Source of the DNA: JBNPEO01 sp050490315
Lineage (GTDB): Bacteria > Actinomycetota > Actinomycetes > Actinomycetales > Micrococcaceae
NCBI RefSeq assembly: GCF_050490315.1
Contig: NZ_JBNPEO010000001.1
Span: 434,001 to 498,000 of the forward strand
DNA length: 64,000 nt
Direction of reading: 5' to 3'
In this document: positions 36,741 to 44,895 of the stretch, in pieces
Layout of the letters: every line of letters starts with the position of its first letter
Position numbering within the stretch: the stretch's first letter is position 1
Translations under genes and position numbers: made by a program
The notes under the pieces: generated by a model
What the model saw: only the letters and a program-made list of their open reading frames with translations
What the model was told of the DNA's origin: nothing
Databases searched by the model: none

Positions 36741-37963
36741 TGCATAACCGCCCTTCGGTGTAGCCGCTTGTGGGGGCGGGCTTCCCAATTTGGTTTGAAA
36801 CGCTCCACCAATTGACGGAGTGCTTTCGCTGCAGGGTCGCGCCGGCCCTCTTGAAGGACTGGCACACCTTTGTTGGTGGCGAAGGGCATGGTGCGTGTTC
36901 GTGGGATCACCACGTCCACGGGAGAACCGATCGTCGCTTCGATGTCTTGAATGGAGATCCCGGATTTCCGGTCCGCCATATTGAGTACTACGTGCCGTTC
37001 CTCGGGAAGCAGATCCAGTTCAGCGAGCACGTTGAATCCGGTGCGCAAGCCACGAACGCTGGGGATGTCCATTCCGCACACCCATACGGCATCGGTGGCT
37101 TCCTCAAGGGTTGCCAGGACGTGTTCACCCAAGCCCGGGGCGGTGTCTACCACCACGTACTGGAACTCTTGGCGAAGTTGCTTGAGCAGATGGGTGATGT
37201 GCGCGGCAGTGATGTTGTCCATCTCGATCGGATTCCGCGGTGCGCACAGCGCGTAGATGTTGCTGGGGTGCAGGGAAAGGTAGGTTTTCAGGACCATTGA
37301 GTCTTGACTGCCTGCGCCAGCCACTGCATCAGTGATGGTGTATTCGGGATCGATCAATAGCCCGCTGGCAACATCACCAAATTGCAGGTCCAAGTCAACG
37401 ATCACCACACTCATGGGTGCGATCCCGCCTAAACCAACTGCCAGGTTGGTGGCGATGGTTGTTTTGCCTACCCCACCTTTGGGTGACATTACAGCTATGA
37501 CGCGTCCGCCGTCGGCGTTTGGTCCTTCTCCTGCGGATGGTGCCAAACCACGACGCCGACCTGCCGCCGCGAGTGCGGCGCGTTCCACTGTTGCGCGGAT
37601 GGTCTCTGTGTCAGCGCCCGGAGTAAGGATGTCCCGGATGCCGGAGCGCATGGCTTGAAGTGAGAGTTCATCCTGCTCAGTCGCAACCAGAAGCAGTGCG
37701 ATGTCCGGGCACTGAAGGTCCATCGCAGCGGCGAACTTGAGTGTCTCATCCAGTGGCAGTCCTGGACCAAAAATTAGCACTTCCGGTGGTTCGCCACCTT
37801 TTTGACTGTATTGCTGGCTGCCTTGTTCGCCCAAGATCTCCTCGGGGCTTTGTGGAAGGTAGTCGGCTTCAAAGTGGGCCAGCATTCCACGCATGGGATT
37901 GGTGGCTAGGCGGACCCGGTGGGCAAAGTCCTTGTCTGGTGTGATGAGGAGGAAGCGGCTCAT
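36737..37963 (-). CDS. cpaE: CpaE/TadZ-type pilus localisation ATPase
   Basis: MinD/ParA-like ATPase that positions the Tad machine, 408 residues. The N-terminal 130 residues look like a degenerate response-regulator receiver fold (MSRFLLITPDKDFAHRVR... LLLVATEQDE... ILTPGA). The ATPase has the deviant Walker A KGGVGKTT at 162-169, and VVIVDLDLQFGDVASGLL. It sits between cpaB and cpaF with four-base overlaps at both ends. Confidence 0.88.
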   Translation of the reverse strand: MSRFLLITPDKDFAHRVRLATNPMRGMLAHFEADYLPQSPEEILGEQGSQQYSQKGGEPPEVLIFGPGLPLDETLKFAAAMDLQCPDIALLLVATEQDELSLQAMRSGIRDILTPGADTETIRATVERAALAAAGRRRGLAPSAGEGPNADGGRVIAVMSPKGGVGKTTIATNLAVGLGGIAPMSVVIVDLDLQFGDVASGLLIDPEYTITDAVAGAGSQDSMVLKTYLSLHPSNIYALCAPRNPIEMDNITAAHITHLLKQLRQEFQYVVVDTAPGLGEHVLATLEEATDAVWVCGMDIPSVRGLRTGFNVLAELDLLPEERHVVLNMADRKSGISIQDIEATIGSPVDVVIPRTRTMPFATNKGVPVLQEGRRDPAAKALRQLVERFKPNWEARPHKRLHRRAVMQ

Positions 37964-38730
37964 TTCAGCACCTTGGTGGAGTCCACCACACCGCTAGAGT
38001 CTTCCACTGAAGCAGAGGTTTCCTTGGAGAAATACACTTTTCCAAACTCGACGGCGTAGACGATCCGTTGGGCGTCTGCTGCGCTGACGGCAATGGTCAT
38101 CAGGTAGGTGTCATTGGCGGACGAGCTTGAGGACTTGCTGGAACTAAGTGCGCCACCGCCGCTGGACTGTTGAGCCTCGCCCTGCGTTTGGGCAGCCTGC
38201 CCGCTGCTGTACTGGACTGCCGTTACAAGCACCTTGTGGAAGGTGAGCTGTGTGCGATCCGGGGTGGTGTCAGTTTTGGGGATGGAGAGGAAAACCCCAG
38301 CCGTATCACCGGCTTGGATTCGGCCACCTGCTACACGGTCAATAGGCAGCCGGATGCTGACTTCCTGTTTTCCGGCGGGCACTTCTACCCGCGCAGGGCC
38401 AAGATAAGCGGTGGAATCCACTAACCGGCTGCTGATGAGCTGTTCGCCCTGGAGCAGTTCAACGGAGGTGACTTTGGTGCCAATGTCGCTCAGGCTGGTC
38501 AGAGTCTCAGCTGCTACGGCGGACTTAGGGAGCGACTTGCTCTCTAGGTACTCGGAGAGTTTACTGGCGGGAGTTCCGGCCGGAATGTCGGTCTTGACCA
38601 CCAGAACTTCTTCGGTCTCCGTGTTACCGAGGGCACGCTTGTCAGCGCCCTGGACGTAATTGAAGAGAATGATGGTTCCAATGATTGCCACAACAAGTGC
38701 GGCGATGCCTCCCAGTAGGCGTGTTTTCAC
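37960..38730 (-). CDS. cpaB: CpaB/RcpC-type Flp pilus assembly protein
   Basis: 256 residues: one N-terminal membrane anchor (LLGGIAALVVAIIGTIILFNYV), a SAF-type domain (VLVVKTDIPAGTPASKLSEYLESK), then the RcpC region (VEVPAGKQEVSIRLPIDRVAGGRIQAGDTAGVF). A low-complexity Ser-rich insertion (SSGGGALSSSKSSSSS) interrupts the RcpC part. In Gram-negatives CpaB helps the secretin; here it probably acts at the cell envelope near the pilus base. It overlaps cpaE and is 60 bases from the tadG-like gene. Confidence 0.85.
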   Translation of the reverse strand: MKTRLLGGIAALVVAIIGTIILFNYVQGADKRALGNTETEEVLVVKTDIPAGTPASKLSEYLESKSLPKSAVAAETLTSLSDIGTKVTSVELLQGEQLISSRLVDSTAYLGPARVEVPAGKQEVSIRLPIDRVAGGRIQAGDTAGVFLSIPKTDTTPDRTQLTFHKVLVTAVQYSSGQAAQTQGEAQQSSGGGALSSSKSSSSSANDTYLMTIAVSAADAQRIVYAVEFGKVYFSKETSASVEDSSGVVDSTKVLK

Positions 38731-38790
38731 GAGATTCCCCTTAGAAAATCCTTATATTTTGTTGATGAGGCGAAGGGCTAGTGCCGTCCG

Positions 38791-39816
38791 CTATTTGATG
38801 AGTTTCACTTCTGTGGTGCCAAAGTCCTGGCCGGGCGCCGGGTTACTTGAGGGGGCGTCATCGGTGGTGACGTATTTGATGAACTGTCCGATGATGCAGC
38901 GATCGCCACCACCCGAACACGAGAGGTTGGAATTGCCGGTGGCTGCGGTAGTGTTCCGGAATTCGTAAACATCGTTGTTACCGAATTTCCAGCCCAGAAT
39001 CCTAAAGGTGGCGTAGCCGAGGACGTGAAAGACTGCGCCACTTCCGCTACCCGATGCAGTGTCGTAAACGGGAAACGTAACTTTGACGTCTTGACCTGCG
39101 TTAAGCGTGTTGATCCAGCCTTGGAGGATGGTTGCGCATTGGGCGGGTTTGTCGTTACCAGGATCGGTCCTGGCAATGTTGCCCGTAGTGGTGACCGCGT
39201 AGCAGTCCGCATCAGGGTCACTGAGCCAGCCCCAACCGCCGGGCACTACATGCCCCGAAGCATTGGTGCAGGTGGTCCCAGGTTTCCATGAGATTTTCTG
39301 TACTACTCCTGCGGCCACAGCGGAGCTGAGATCCCAGCACTTATTTGAGAAAGCGAGTGGGAAGGCGCCACCACCACTTGGTGGAAAAAGGCCTGCGCTG
39401 GCACTCGCACCTACTGAGACAGCTGGCACGTTGAGCGCGCTAGCAAAGAGTTTGGTGAGGGTTGAGCCGTTGTCGGCGCCGTTTTTGGTGGTTGTTTTCA
39501 CGGTGACTTGGCCAGCGACGCTGGTGGTGTCCACTGAGCTGACGGTGCTCTTTCCGTCGAGTGAATTGGCATCTGCAAGCGGATCTGCGAGGGAAGTGTC
39601 GCACGCTGAGGCTGCACAACTTTGGGCAACGGCTAGCGCGCCGGAGTCTGCGGCGTTCTGGAGTTGGGCACGTTCCGAATAAATCTGGCCTACGTCAACG
39701 GCAATGGCTCCAACCCCGATCAGAACGAGCATCATCAATGCAACGAGGACACCTGAGACGCCTTGTTCGCCGCGCTCGCGTAATACCCAGGAGACTCGTT
39801 TGATTAGCCGCCGCAT
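38791..39816 (-). CDS. TadG-like pseudopilin-associated envelope protein
   Basis: 341 residues. A prepilin-like N-terminal helix (GEQGVSGVLVALMMLVLIGVGAIAVDVGQIYSERAQLQNAADSGALA) matches the Flp-assembly TadE/G-like family. The rest is an extracytoplasmic domain with several cysteines (QSCAASACD, NKCWDL, TTCTNAS, DADCYAV, AQCATI, LSCSGGGDRCIIG) likely to form disulphides. Its start overlaps the tadE end by 13 bases. It could act as a minor pilin or adhesin; which one is not shown by sequence. Confidence 0.8.
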   Translation of the reverse strand: MRRLIKRVSWVLRERGEQGVSGVLVALMMLVLIGVGAIAVDVGQIYSERAQLQNAADSGALAVAQSCAASACDTSLADPLADANSLDGKSTVSSVDTTSVAGQVTVKTTTKNGADNGSTLTKLFASALNVPAVSVGASASAGLFPPSGGGAFPLAFSNKCWDLSSAVAAGVVQKISWKPGTTCTNASGHVVPGGWGWLSDPDADCYAVTTTGNIARTDPGNDKPAQCATILQGWINTLNAGQDVKVTFPVYDTASGSGSGAVFHVLGYATFRILGWKFGNNDVYEFRNTTAATGNSNLSCSGGGDRCIIGQFIKYVTTDDAPSSNPAPGQDFGTTEVKLIK

Positions 39817-40256
39817 CGCATGGCTCCTACTCCGGTAGCTGTGAAGGTACTTGCGAAGGAGATGTTTCCGCCCTGGATGTTGAGCGAGAAGCCGGTGGGG
39901 GAGTTTGCTACATGTTGCACCGTGACCTTCACGGTTTTATTGCTGGCGGAACAGGCCCCAGAGGTGAGTGTAAAGTCGCCAGCTGTCAGTCCTGCCCCCG
40001 GTGCGCCGTTGATGCCAGCCGTGGTGGCTTTGCCCCAGTCCTTGGAGATGGAGTACTCGCGGGCTGCTTCCCGTGCGGCCTGTGTGGTGGAGATCTGTGC
40101 GTTGTATTGGTAAGCGAATTCCACAATGCCGGCGATCAAAGCAAGCAGTAGCGGCGCTACTAGCGCAAACTCGACTGCGACAGCACCAAGTTCTTTATGA
40201 CTGTGGTGTTTGTGCCGGAGTTGTTGGTTCCGGGAAGGCTGGGTTTTGAGCTTCAA
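39804..40256 (-). CDS. tadE: TadE-like minor pilin
   Basis: About 150 residues. The prepilin-like segment ELGAVAVEFALVAPLLLALIAGIVEFAYQYNAQISTTQAAREAARE is the TadE signature; AVEF includes the conserved glutamate five residues after the processing glycine. I chose TTG at 40256 (KLKTQPSRNQ...) because GGGGGA lies 4-5 bases before it. The longer in-frame start at 40328 would translate through the flp terminator hairpin. A short C-terminal domain has one Cys pair. Directly downstream of flp. Confidence 0.75.
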   Translation of the reverse strand: MKLKTQPSRNQQLRHKHHSHKELGAVAVEFALVAPLLLALIAGIVEFAYQYNAQISTTQAAREAAREYSISKDWGKATTAGINGAPGAGLTAGDFTLTSGACSASNKTVKVTVQHVANSPTGFSLNIQGGNISFASTFTATGVGAMRCGG

Positions 40257-40294
40257 CGAATCCCCCAGGGATAGTGATAGCCGAATAAAAAGAA

Positions 40295-40331
40295 GGTGTG
40301 CCGCTCCCGCACGTGGCGGGTGCGGCACACC
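40295..40331 (-). terminator. Intrinsic terminator after flp, inside the Tad operon
   Basis: Read on the minus strand, GGTGTGCCGCACCCGC pairs with GCGGGAGCGGCACACC (16 bp, one mismatch, 5-nt loop), followed by TTCTTTTTATTC. It sits 36 bases after the flp stop and before tadE. It should make most flp messages end here, with limited readthrough into the assembly genes. Confidence 0.8.
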
Positions 40332-40367
40332 ATATCGATTCGAGCGGAACGTAGTTCTAGCGCCGAA

Positions 40368-40568
40368 CTACCACGTTCCTACCTGGGTAGCCAAGTCATT
40401 GAAGAACGTGTTCAGATTCTTGCCAAAGGCAGTTACGCCGACGACGATGACCAAGGCAATCAAACCAACCAGCAGTGAATATTCCGTGGCGGTCGCGCCT
40501 TTTTCGGAAGAAACCTTTTCCTTCACGCCGGCAACAAAAGCGAGCATGGAGACCATAAGAGTGTTCAT
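40368..40568 (-). CDS. flp: Flp-type major pilin
   Basis: 66-residue prepilin. The class III leader ends in SSEKG and the processing site is Gly24-Ala25, followed by ATATEYSLLVGLIALVIVV with the hallmark Glu29-Tyr30 pair. A short C-terminal part ends FFNDLATQVGTW. I chose ATG 40568, preceded by AAGGA; a longer frame to 40706 has no ribosome site and spans the promoter. Prepilin peptidase lies just upstream, and a terminator just downstream suggests the pilin is made in excess over the assembly proteins. Confidence 0.9.
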   Translation of the reverse strand: MNTLMVSMLAFVAGVKEKVSSEKGATATEYSLLVGLIALVIVVGVTAFGKNLNTFFNDLATQVGTW

Positions 40569-40676
40569 TGGAGTGTCCTTAAAAGATGTGAATGAAAAAA
40601 GAACGAAACAAGGAGGATGACATTCACGAATTCCCCAGGGCCCCCATTCGAAGCCGCTGGAACTTCGTTGAGATAA

Positions 40677-40706
40677 GGAATACACGCCAATTTGGTTGGT
40701 TAACAA
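40677..40706 (-). promoter_or_regulatory. Predicted flp promoter
   Basis: On the minus strand: TTGTTA (40701-40706), an 18-base spacer, TATTCC (40677-40682), placing transcription start about 100 bases before flp. An inverted repeat CCTCAAAAC...GTTTTGAGG (40732-40762) just upstream might bind a regulator or slow upstream transcription. Confidence 0.45.
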
Positions 40707-40793
40707 CGCGTAGTTGTACTCGTTTTTTGCCCCTCAAAACTGGTTAACTACTTGTTTTGAGGATTTAAGTACTTAGTTTTGTGGCGGCTCAAC

Positions 40794-41453
40794 CTAGACG
40801 GCAGCTGCCCCGGGAAGAAAAAACACCATCAACAGGGTTGTTGCCAACATGGCTGGCCCAAAAGGTAACTCGCTCGTTTTTTCCACCTTTTTTGCTGCCA
40901 CAAGGACCACAGAGACCAGCGCGTGCAGCACAAAAGCTAAGGCTGCGCCAAGAAACAACTGGCTCCAACCCACGTAGCCCAGTACCAAACCCAAAGGTGC
41001 CGCGAGCTTTACATCCCCCATACCCAGTCCGGCGGGAGTAAGAAGCGCCAGTAGTAGGTAGACCCCAAAAAACACCAGACCACCGAGCATCATCCGAAGC
41101 ATGGTGCCACCGCCTGGGCCGGCAATTGCCGCAAAAGCCAAGGTCAACGCCAGCGCCGGGATGAGTGGCAACACCAGAGCGTTGGGCAGTAGCTGGTATT
41201 GCAGGTCTATCCGGGAGAGTAGTACGGCGGCGAAAGCCAACAATAGAACTGGTGCCAGAGACCAGGTCCAACCCAAGCGGAGGGTCAGGGCGCCGAAGAG
41301 CAGAGCGGTGAGTACCGCCGTCGTACTTTGAAGAATGCGCTGCGAGAAGCCTTGCCAAGCGACCAATCTCACGCGCGGCATAAAACGGGCCACGAGGATC
41401 TCGGCTGCCCAGTTCAAACCACCACCGAGTACCACTAGAAGTAAGAGGCGCAT
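40794..41453 (-). CDS. tadV: Prepilin peptidase (A24 family, TadV/CpaA type)
   Basis: Membrane aspartyl protease, 219 residues, with about six hydrophobic helices. The two catalytic aspartates are Asp83 (RIDLQYQLLPNAL) and Asp147 in GMGDVKLA, the GxGD motif. It lacks the N-terminal methylase domain and zinc cysteines of the long PilD form. It is the first gene of the reverse-strand Tad locus; flp follows after 225 bases. It likely cleaves Flp, TadE and possibly the TadG-like protein. Confidence 0.88.
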   Translation of the reverse strand: MRLLLLVVLGGGLNWAAEILVARFMPRVRLVAWQGFSQRILQSTTAVLTALLFGALTLRLGWTWSLAPVLLLAFAAVLLSRIDLQYQLLPNALVLPLIPALALTLAFAAIAGPGGGTMLRMMLGGLVFFGVYLLLALLTPAGLGMGDVKLAAPLGLVLGYVGWSQLFLGAALAFVLHALVSVVLVAAKKVEKTSELPFGPAMLATTLLMVFFLPGAAAV

Positions 41454-41551
41454 GGTGGCTCCGATGTCTCAGGCGGTGCTAAAAAGGTGCACAGAGCATT
41501 CGCCTCAGGCGGCTGCCAGCGGCGTGTATCTTCGCATACTACTTCCTGCTT

Positions 41552-41581
41552 TTGACCGATGGCCTCTTGGCGCGCTATTCT
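41552..41581 (+). promoter_or_regulatory. rplM promoter
   Basis: TTGACC (41552-41557), an 18-base spacer and TATTCT (41576-41581): the best consensus match in the window. It implies a leader of about 200 nt before rplM. Confidence 0.7.
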
Positions 41582-41587
41582 AGATAG

Positions 41588-41791
41588 TCGTTGTGCGTGT
41601 CCTAACTCGTTGATGCGCGCCCGCTCGGAGACCCGGTTGCAGGGTCATATATTCGAAGGGCGTTTTCGAGACTGGGGATTACTGGTTACATAGAGCCCTC
41701 ACCTCTGTTCCGGTCGCGCATAGAAACATTGGTGCATGCTACTGCTTGCCGCCGAACACAAGAACGCCAGAACAAGAACGAGGCAAAAACC
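41588..41791 (+). promoter_or_regulatory. Leader of the rplM-rpsI-glmM region
   Basis: About 200 bases with no credible gene; an upstream reading of the rplM frame to 41729 has no family resemblance. Long L13 leaders with autogenous control are known in Firmicutes, but no matching fold is recognised here. Upstream, 41454-41551 contains nothing I can name. Confidence 0.4.
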
Positions 41792-42235
41792 GTGCGTACG
41801 TACACCCCGAAGCCCGGCGACATCAATCGCCAGTGGCACGTCATTGACGCCACAGACGTTGTCCTTGGTCGTCTTGCCAGCCAGACCGCAACACTGCTGC
41901 GCGGAAAGCACAAGCCGACCTTTGCGTCCCACATGGACATGGGCGACTTCGTCATCATCATCAACGCTGAAAAGGTCGCTTTGACCGGCGCCAAGCTGGA
42001 GCAGAAGCGCGCATACCGCCACTCCGGTTTCCCGGGCGGTCTGACCAGCGTTAACTACGCAGAGCTGCTGGAACAGAACCCGGTACGCGCTGTTGAGAAG
42101 GCAATCAAAGGCATGCTGCCCAAGAACTCCTTGGCTGCACAGCAGTTGACCAAGCTGAAGGTATACCGGGGTGCAGAGCACCCCCACGCCGCTCAGCAGC
42201 CTAAGACTTTTGAAATCACCCAGGTCGCCCAGTAG
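41792..42235 (+). CDS. rplM: 50S ribosomal protein L13
   Basis: Early-assembling large-subunit protein, 147 residues. It begins RTYTPKPGDINRQWHVIDATDVVLGRLAS, and ASHMDMGDFVIIINAEKVALTG and GMLPKNSLAAQQLTKLKVYRGAEHPHAAQ are diagnostic. The GTG at 41792 gives the family start, with GAGG upstream. rpsI follows after 38 bases. Confidence 0.97.
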   Translation: MRTYTPKPGDINRQWHVIDATDVVLGRLASQTATLLRGKHKPTFASHMDMGDFVIIINAEKVALTGAKLEQKRAYRHSGFPGGLTSVNYAELLEQNPVRAVEKAIKGMLPKNSLAAQQLTKLKVYRGAEHPHAAQQPKTFEITQVAQ

Positions 42236-42273
42236 TCCTGGCCACCAACAAACTTTTTATTACAAGGAGAATC

Positions 42274-42780
42274 GTGGCTCAGAACGAAGAACTGACCACC
42301 GAGGCCGTCGAGGCCGAGGAAAACCTGACCAGCTACACCTCTGAAAGCTCTGCAGTAGACGCAGCGCCGAAGAAGGAGCGTCCGGCTTTGACTGTTGCAG
42401 GCGCAGCAGTTGGCCGCCGCAAGCAGGCCATTGCACGTGTTCGCGTTGTACCGGGTTCCGGTAAGTGGATTGTCAACGGCCGCGAGCTGGACAACTACTT
42501 CCCGAACAAGCTGCACCAGCAGGAAGTCAACGAGCCTTTCCGCATCCTGGATCTCGAAGGCGCCTACGACGTCATCGCACGCATCCACGGTGGTGGCCCT
42601 TCCGGACAGGCTGGCGCATTGCGCTTGGGTGTTGCCCGCTCCCTCAACGGGATCGACGAAGAGAACAACCGCGCAACGCTCAAGAAGGCTGGCTTCTTGA
42701 CCCGCGACGCTCGTGTTATCGAGCGTAAGAAGGCTGGTCTCAAGAAGGCACGTAAGGCTCAGCAGTACTCCAAGCGTTAA
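42274..42780 (+). CDS. rpsI: 30S ribosomal protein S9 with acidic N-terminal extension
   Basis: S9 reaches the P-site tRNA with its C-terminal tail, here KKARKAQQYSKR. 168 residues, against about 130 in E. coli: the first 40 form an acidic stretch (EELTTEAVEAEENLTSYTSESS). The core is GRRKQAIARVRVVPGSGKWIVNGR. Start GTG with AAGGAGAA upstream. A terminator separates it from glmM. Confidence 0.97.
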   Translation: MAQNEELTTEAVEAEENLTSYTSESSAVDAAPKKERPALTVAGAAVGRRKQAIARVRVVPGSGKWIVNGRELDNYFPNKLHQQEVNEPFRILDLEGAYDVIARIHGGGPSGQAGALRLGVARSLNGIDEENNRATLKKAGFLTRDARVIERKKAGLKKARKAQQYSKR

Positions 42781-42810
42781 TTTCGCTTTAGAACGATCCG
42801 TTCGTTCTTC

Positions 42811-42852
42811 AATAGGCTCCTCTTACCAACTGGTAGGGGGAGCCTATTGGCG
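42811..42852 (+). terminator. Terminator after rpsI
   Basis: AATAGGCTCC (42811-42820) pairs with GGAGCCTATT (42839-42848), with an inner TACCA/TGGTA. A smaller GAACGA-TTCGTTC hairpin (42791-42807) precedes it. The T content after the stem is weak. Confidence 0.65.
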
Positions 42853-42898
42853 TTTAAGGGCATGAGGTTTTCCGTCCAGCGCTGGCCAATGCGTCGTC

Positions 42899-42912
42899 TA
42901 GACTAGATCCGA
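42899..42912 (+). promoter_or_regulatory. -10 box abutting glmM (leaderless candidate)
   Basis: TAGACT (42899-42904), 7 bases, then the glmM ATG at 42912. No Shine-Dalgarno sequence lies between. No good -35 was found. A transcript would begin within a base of the start codon. Confidence 0.45.
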
Positions 42913-44273
42913 TGTCTAGATTATTTGGAACAGACGGGGTCCGGGGCCTGGCCAATGGACTATTAACCGCAGAGCTATCCATGCAGCTTGCCCAGGCCGC
43001 CGCCGTTGTACTGGGGCACGAACGGAGTAACGGAACGCGTCCGCGCGCCGTGGTTGCCCGTGACCCACGCGCGAGTGGTGAGTTCATCTCAGCTGCCGTC
43101 GAAGCAGGACTTGCAAGTTCTGGCATTGACGTGTTTGACGCTGGCGTTCTGCCTACGCCAGCCGCGGCCTACCTGATTGCAGATCTGGAAGCTGACTTTG
43201 GTGTGATGATTTCCGCTTCACACAACCCTGCACCGGATAACGGAATTAAGTTCTTTGCCCGTGGTGGTCAGAAACTCCCCGATGAGGTGGAAGACGCTAT
43301 TGAGGCTCAAATGAAGCTGGGACCACAGCGTCCCATCGGCGGTGAAGTAGGCCGTATCCAGCGCTTTGCTGATGCCGAAGACCGTTACATTGTTCATTTG
43401 CTGAGCACCCTCCCGCACCGTTTGGACGGACTGAAAGTAGTTCTGGACTGCGCCCACGGTGCTGCCAGCGGTTGTTCACCGCAGCTTTTCACCAACGCTG
43501 GTGCTGAGGTTGTGGTGATTGGCGCTGAGCCCGACGGCCTGAACATAAACGACGGCGTGGGCTCCACCCACTTGGGCCCGCTCAAGGCTGCTGTGCTTGA
43601 GCACGGCGCGGATCTAGGTATTGCGCATGACGGCGATGCTGACCGTTGCTTGGCTGTAGATCATGAAGGCAACGAGATTGATGGCGACCAGATTATGGCC
43701 ATTCTGGCCGTTGCGCTCAAAGACGCTGGCTTGCTGCGCGAGAACGTTTTGGTTGCCACAGTGATGAGCAACTTGGGTCTGAAACTCGCCCTGCGTGACG
43801 CTGGGATTACGGTTCGCGAAACCGGAGTGGGGGACCGCTACGTTCTTGAAGGTATGCGTGAAGGTAACTACAGCCTGGGTGGAGAGCAGTCCGGCCACGT
43901 CATTTTTGCCGACTACGCCACCACAGGTGACGGGCTACTCACTGGCCTGCAATTAGCTGCTCAGGTAGCTAAGACCGGCAAAACGCTCAAGGAGTTGGGC
44001 ACCGTGATGACCAAGCTCCCGCAGCTAATGATCAACGTCAAGGGCGTGGACAAAGCCCGTGCTGGCAAGGACGAGGGCGTAGCTGAGGCTGTACGGCTCG
44101 CTGAGCAAGAGTTAGGTGAAACTGGCCGGGTGCTTCTGCGTCCGTCCGGCACAGAGGCTCTGGTTCGCGTGATGGTGGAAGCCGGTGACATGGAGACCGC
44201 GGAGCGGATCTGCAAGCGTCTAGCCGCAGTGGTTGAAGAGCGTCTTGCTTTTGAACCGGAAACTGCAGCTTAA
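42912..44273 (+). CDS. glmM: Phosphoglucosamine mutase
   Basis: Converts glucosamine-6-phosphate to glucosamine-1-phosphate on the way to UDP-GlcNAc. 453 residues. The phosphorylated active-site serine is Ser103 in ISASHNPAPDNGIKFF. The magnesium loop is DGDADR at 240-245. The sugar-binding GEQSGH and the C-terminal phosphate-binding RPSGTEALVRVMVE are present. The N-terminus SRLFGTDGVRGLAN fixes the ATG. It follows rpsI, as in many Actinobacteria, but seems to have its own leaderless promoter. GlmS is encoded 2.6 kb downstream. Confidence 0.96.
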   Translation: MSRLFGTDGVRGLANGLLTAELSMQLAQAAAVVLGHERSNGTRPRAVVARDPRASGEFISAAVEAGLASSGIDVFDAGVLPTPAAAYLIADLEADFGVMISASHNPAPDNGIKFFARGGQKLPDEVEDAIEAQMKLGPQRPIGGEVGRIQRFADAEDRYIVHLLSTLPHRLDGLKVVLDCAHGAASGCSPQLFTNAGAEVVVIGAEPDGLNINDGVGSTHLGPLKAAVLEHGADLGIAHDGDADRCLAVDHEGNEIDGDQIMAILAVALKDAGLLRENVLVATVMSNLGLKLALRDAGITVRETGVGDRYVLEGMREGNYSLGGEQSGHVIFADYATTGDGLLTGLQLAAQVAKTGKTLKELGTVMTKLPQLMINVKGVDKARAGKDEGVAEAVRLAEQELGETGRVLLRPSGTEALVRVMVEAGDMETAERICKRLAAVVEERLAFEPETAA

Positions 44274-44305
44274 GACAGCACTTCAGCTTAAGAAAACTTA
44301 GAGAC

Positions 44306-44349
44306 AAATAATGAGGGCCCCCACCAAATGGTGGGGGCCCTCATTATTT
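44306..44349. terminator. Perfect bidirectional terminator between glmM and mscL
   Basis: 21-bp perfect stem AAATAATGAGGGCCCCCACCA (written here in two parts: AAATAATGAGG and GCCCCCACCA, 44306-44326), two-base loop and its exact complement 44329-44349. A/T-rich ends on both sides give T-tails in either direction. Confidence 0.93.
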
Positions 44350-44360
44350 GCTGTGAATCT

Positions 44361-44747
44361 TTAGCGCTTCAGGGAATCGCGGATTTCGGTCAACAGTGCG
44401 ATCTGAGGATCAACTGCTTCTTCGGCTTCCGTGATACCGAGTTTGCGGTTGCGGCGTTCGATCATCTTGTTCATCGGCAAAACGATGACGAAGTAGATCG
44501 CTGCAGCTACCAGGATGAAGCTAACAATCGCGGTCAACAAAACACCGAACTTGATGTCGTTGCCACGAATGGTGATCTGAGCGAAGCTGTCAAAGTTGGG
44601 GGAACCAACCAGAGCAGCAATAAGAGGCATAAGGACGTTTTCCACCAGAGAAGTAACTACTTTTCCGAAGGCGCCACCCATGACTACGGCTACGGCAAGG
44701 TCTACGACGTTGCCCTTCATAATGAAATCTTTGAATCCACTCAACAT
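44361..44747 (-). CDS. mscL: Large-conductance mechanosensitive channel
   Basis: Pentameric channel that relieves hypo-osmotic pressure. 128 residues from ATG 44747 (131 from an in-frame TTG at 44756). The first membrane helix follows MLSGFKDFIMKGNVVDLAVAVVMGGAFGKVV; the second is VLLTAIVSFILVAAAIYFVIVLP; a charged cytoplasmic helix ends the protein. I prefer the ATG: it is nearest the family N-terminus, and a -10-like TAATTT (44755-44760 on the minus strand) lies 7 bases before it, again without a Shine-Dalgarno sequence. Confidence 0.93.
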   Translation of the reverse strand: MLSGFKDFIMKGNVVDLAVAVVMGGAFGKVVTSLVENVLMPLIAALVGSPNFDSFAQITIRGNDIKFGVLLTAIVSFILVAAAIYFVIVLPMNKMIERRNRKLGITEAEEAVDPQIALLTEIRDSLKR

Positions 44748-44895
44748 GCTGACCAAATTACCGCACAGTAATGAACAATCAGGGACATTTAGCCATTAAC
44801 ACGTGAACGTGTCGGGAACAATGTCGCTTAGCCAAGCGTTGAGTCCTTTGCTGTGTCTGAAAGCCAACCGCGTTTTAGAGAATCGCAGCTGTCCC

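Noticed and set aside
40256..40328. Longer TadE start at 40328
   Set aside because: Would translate the flp terminator hairpin; a TTG with GGGGGA upstream is better.
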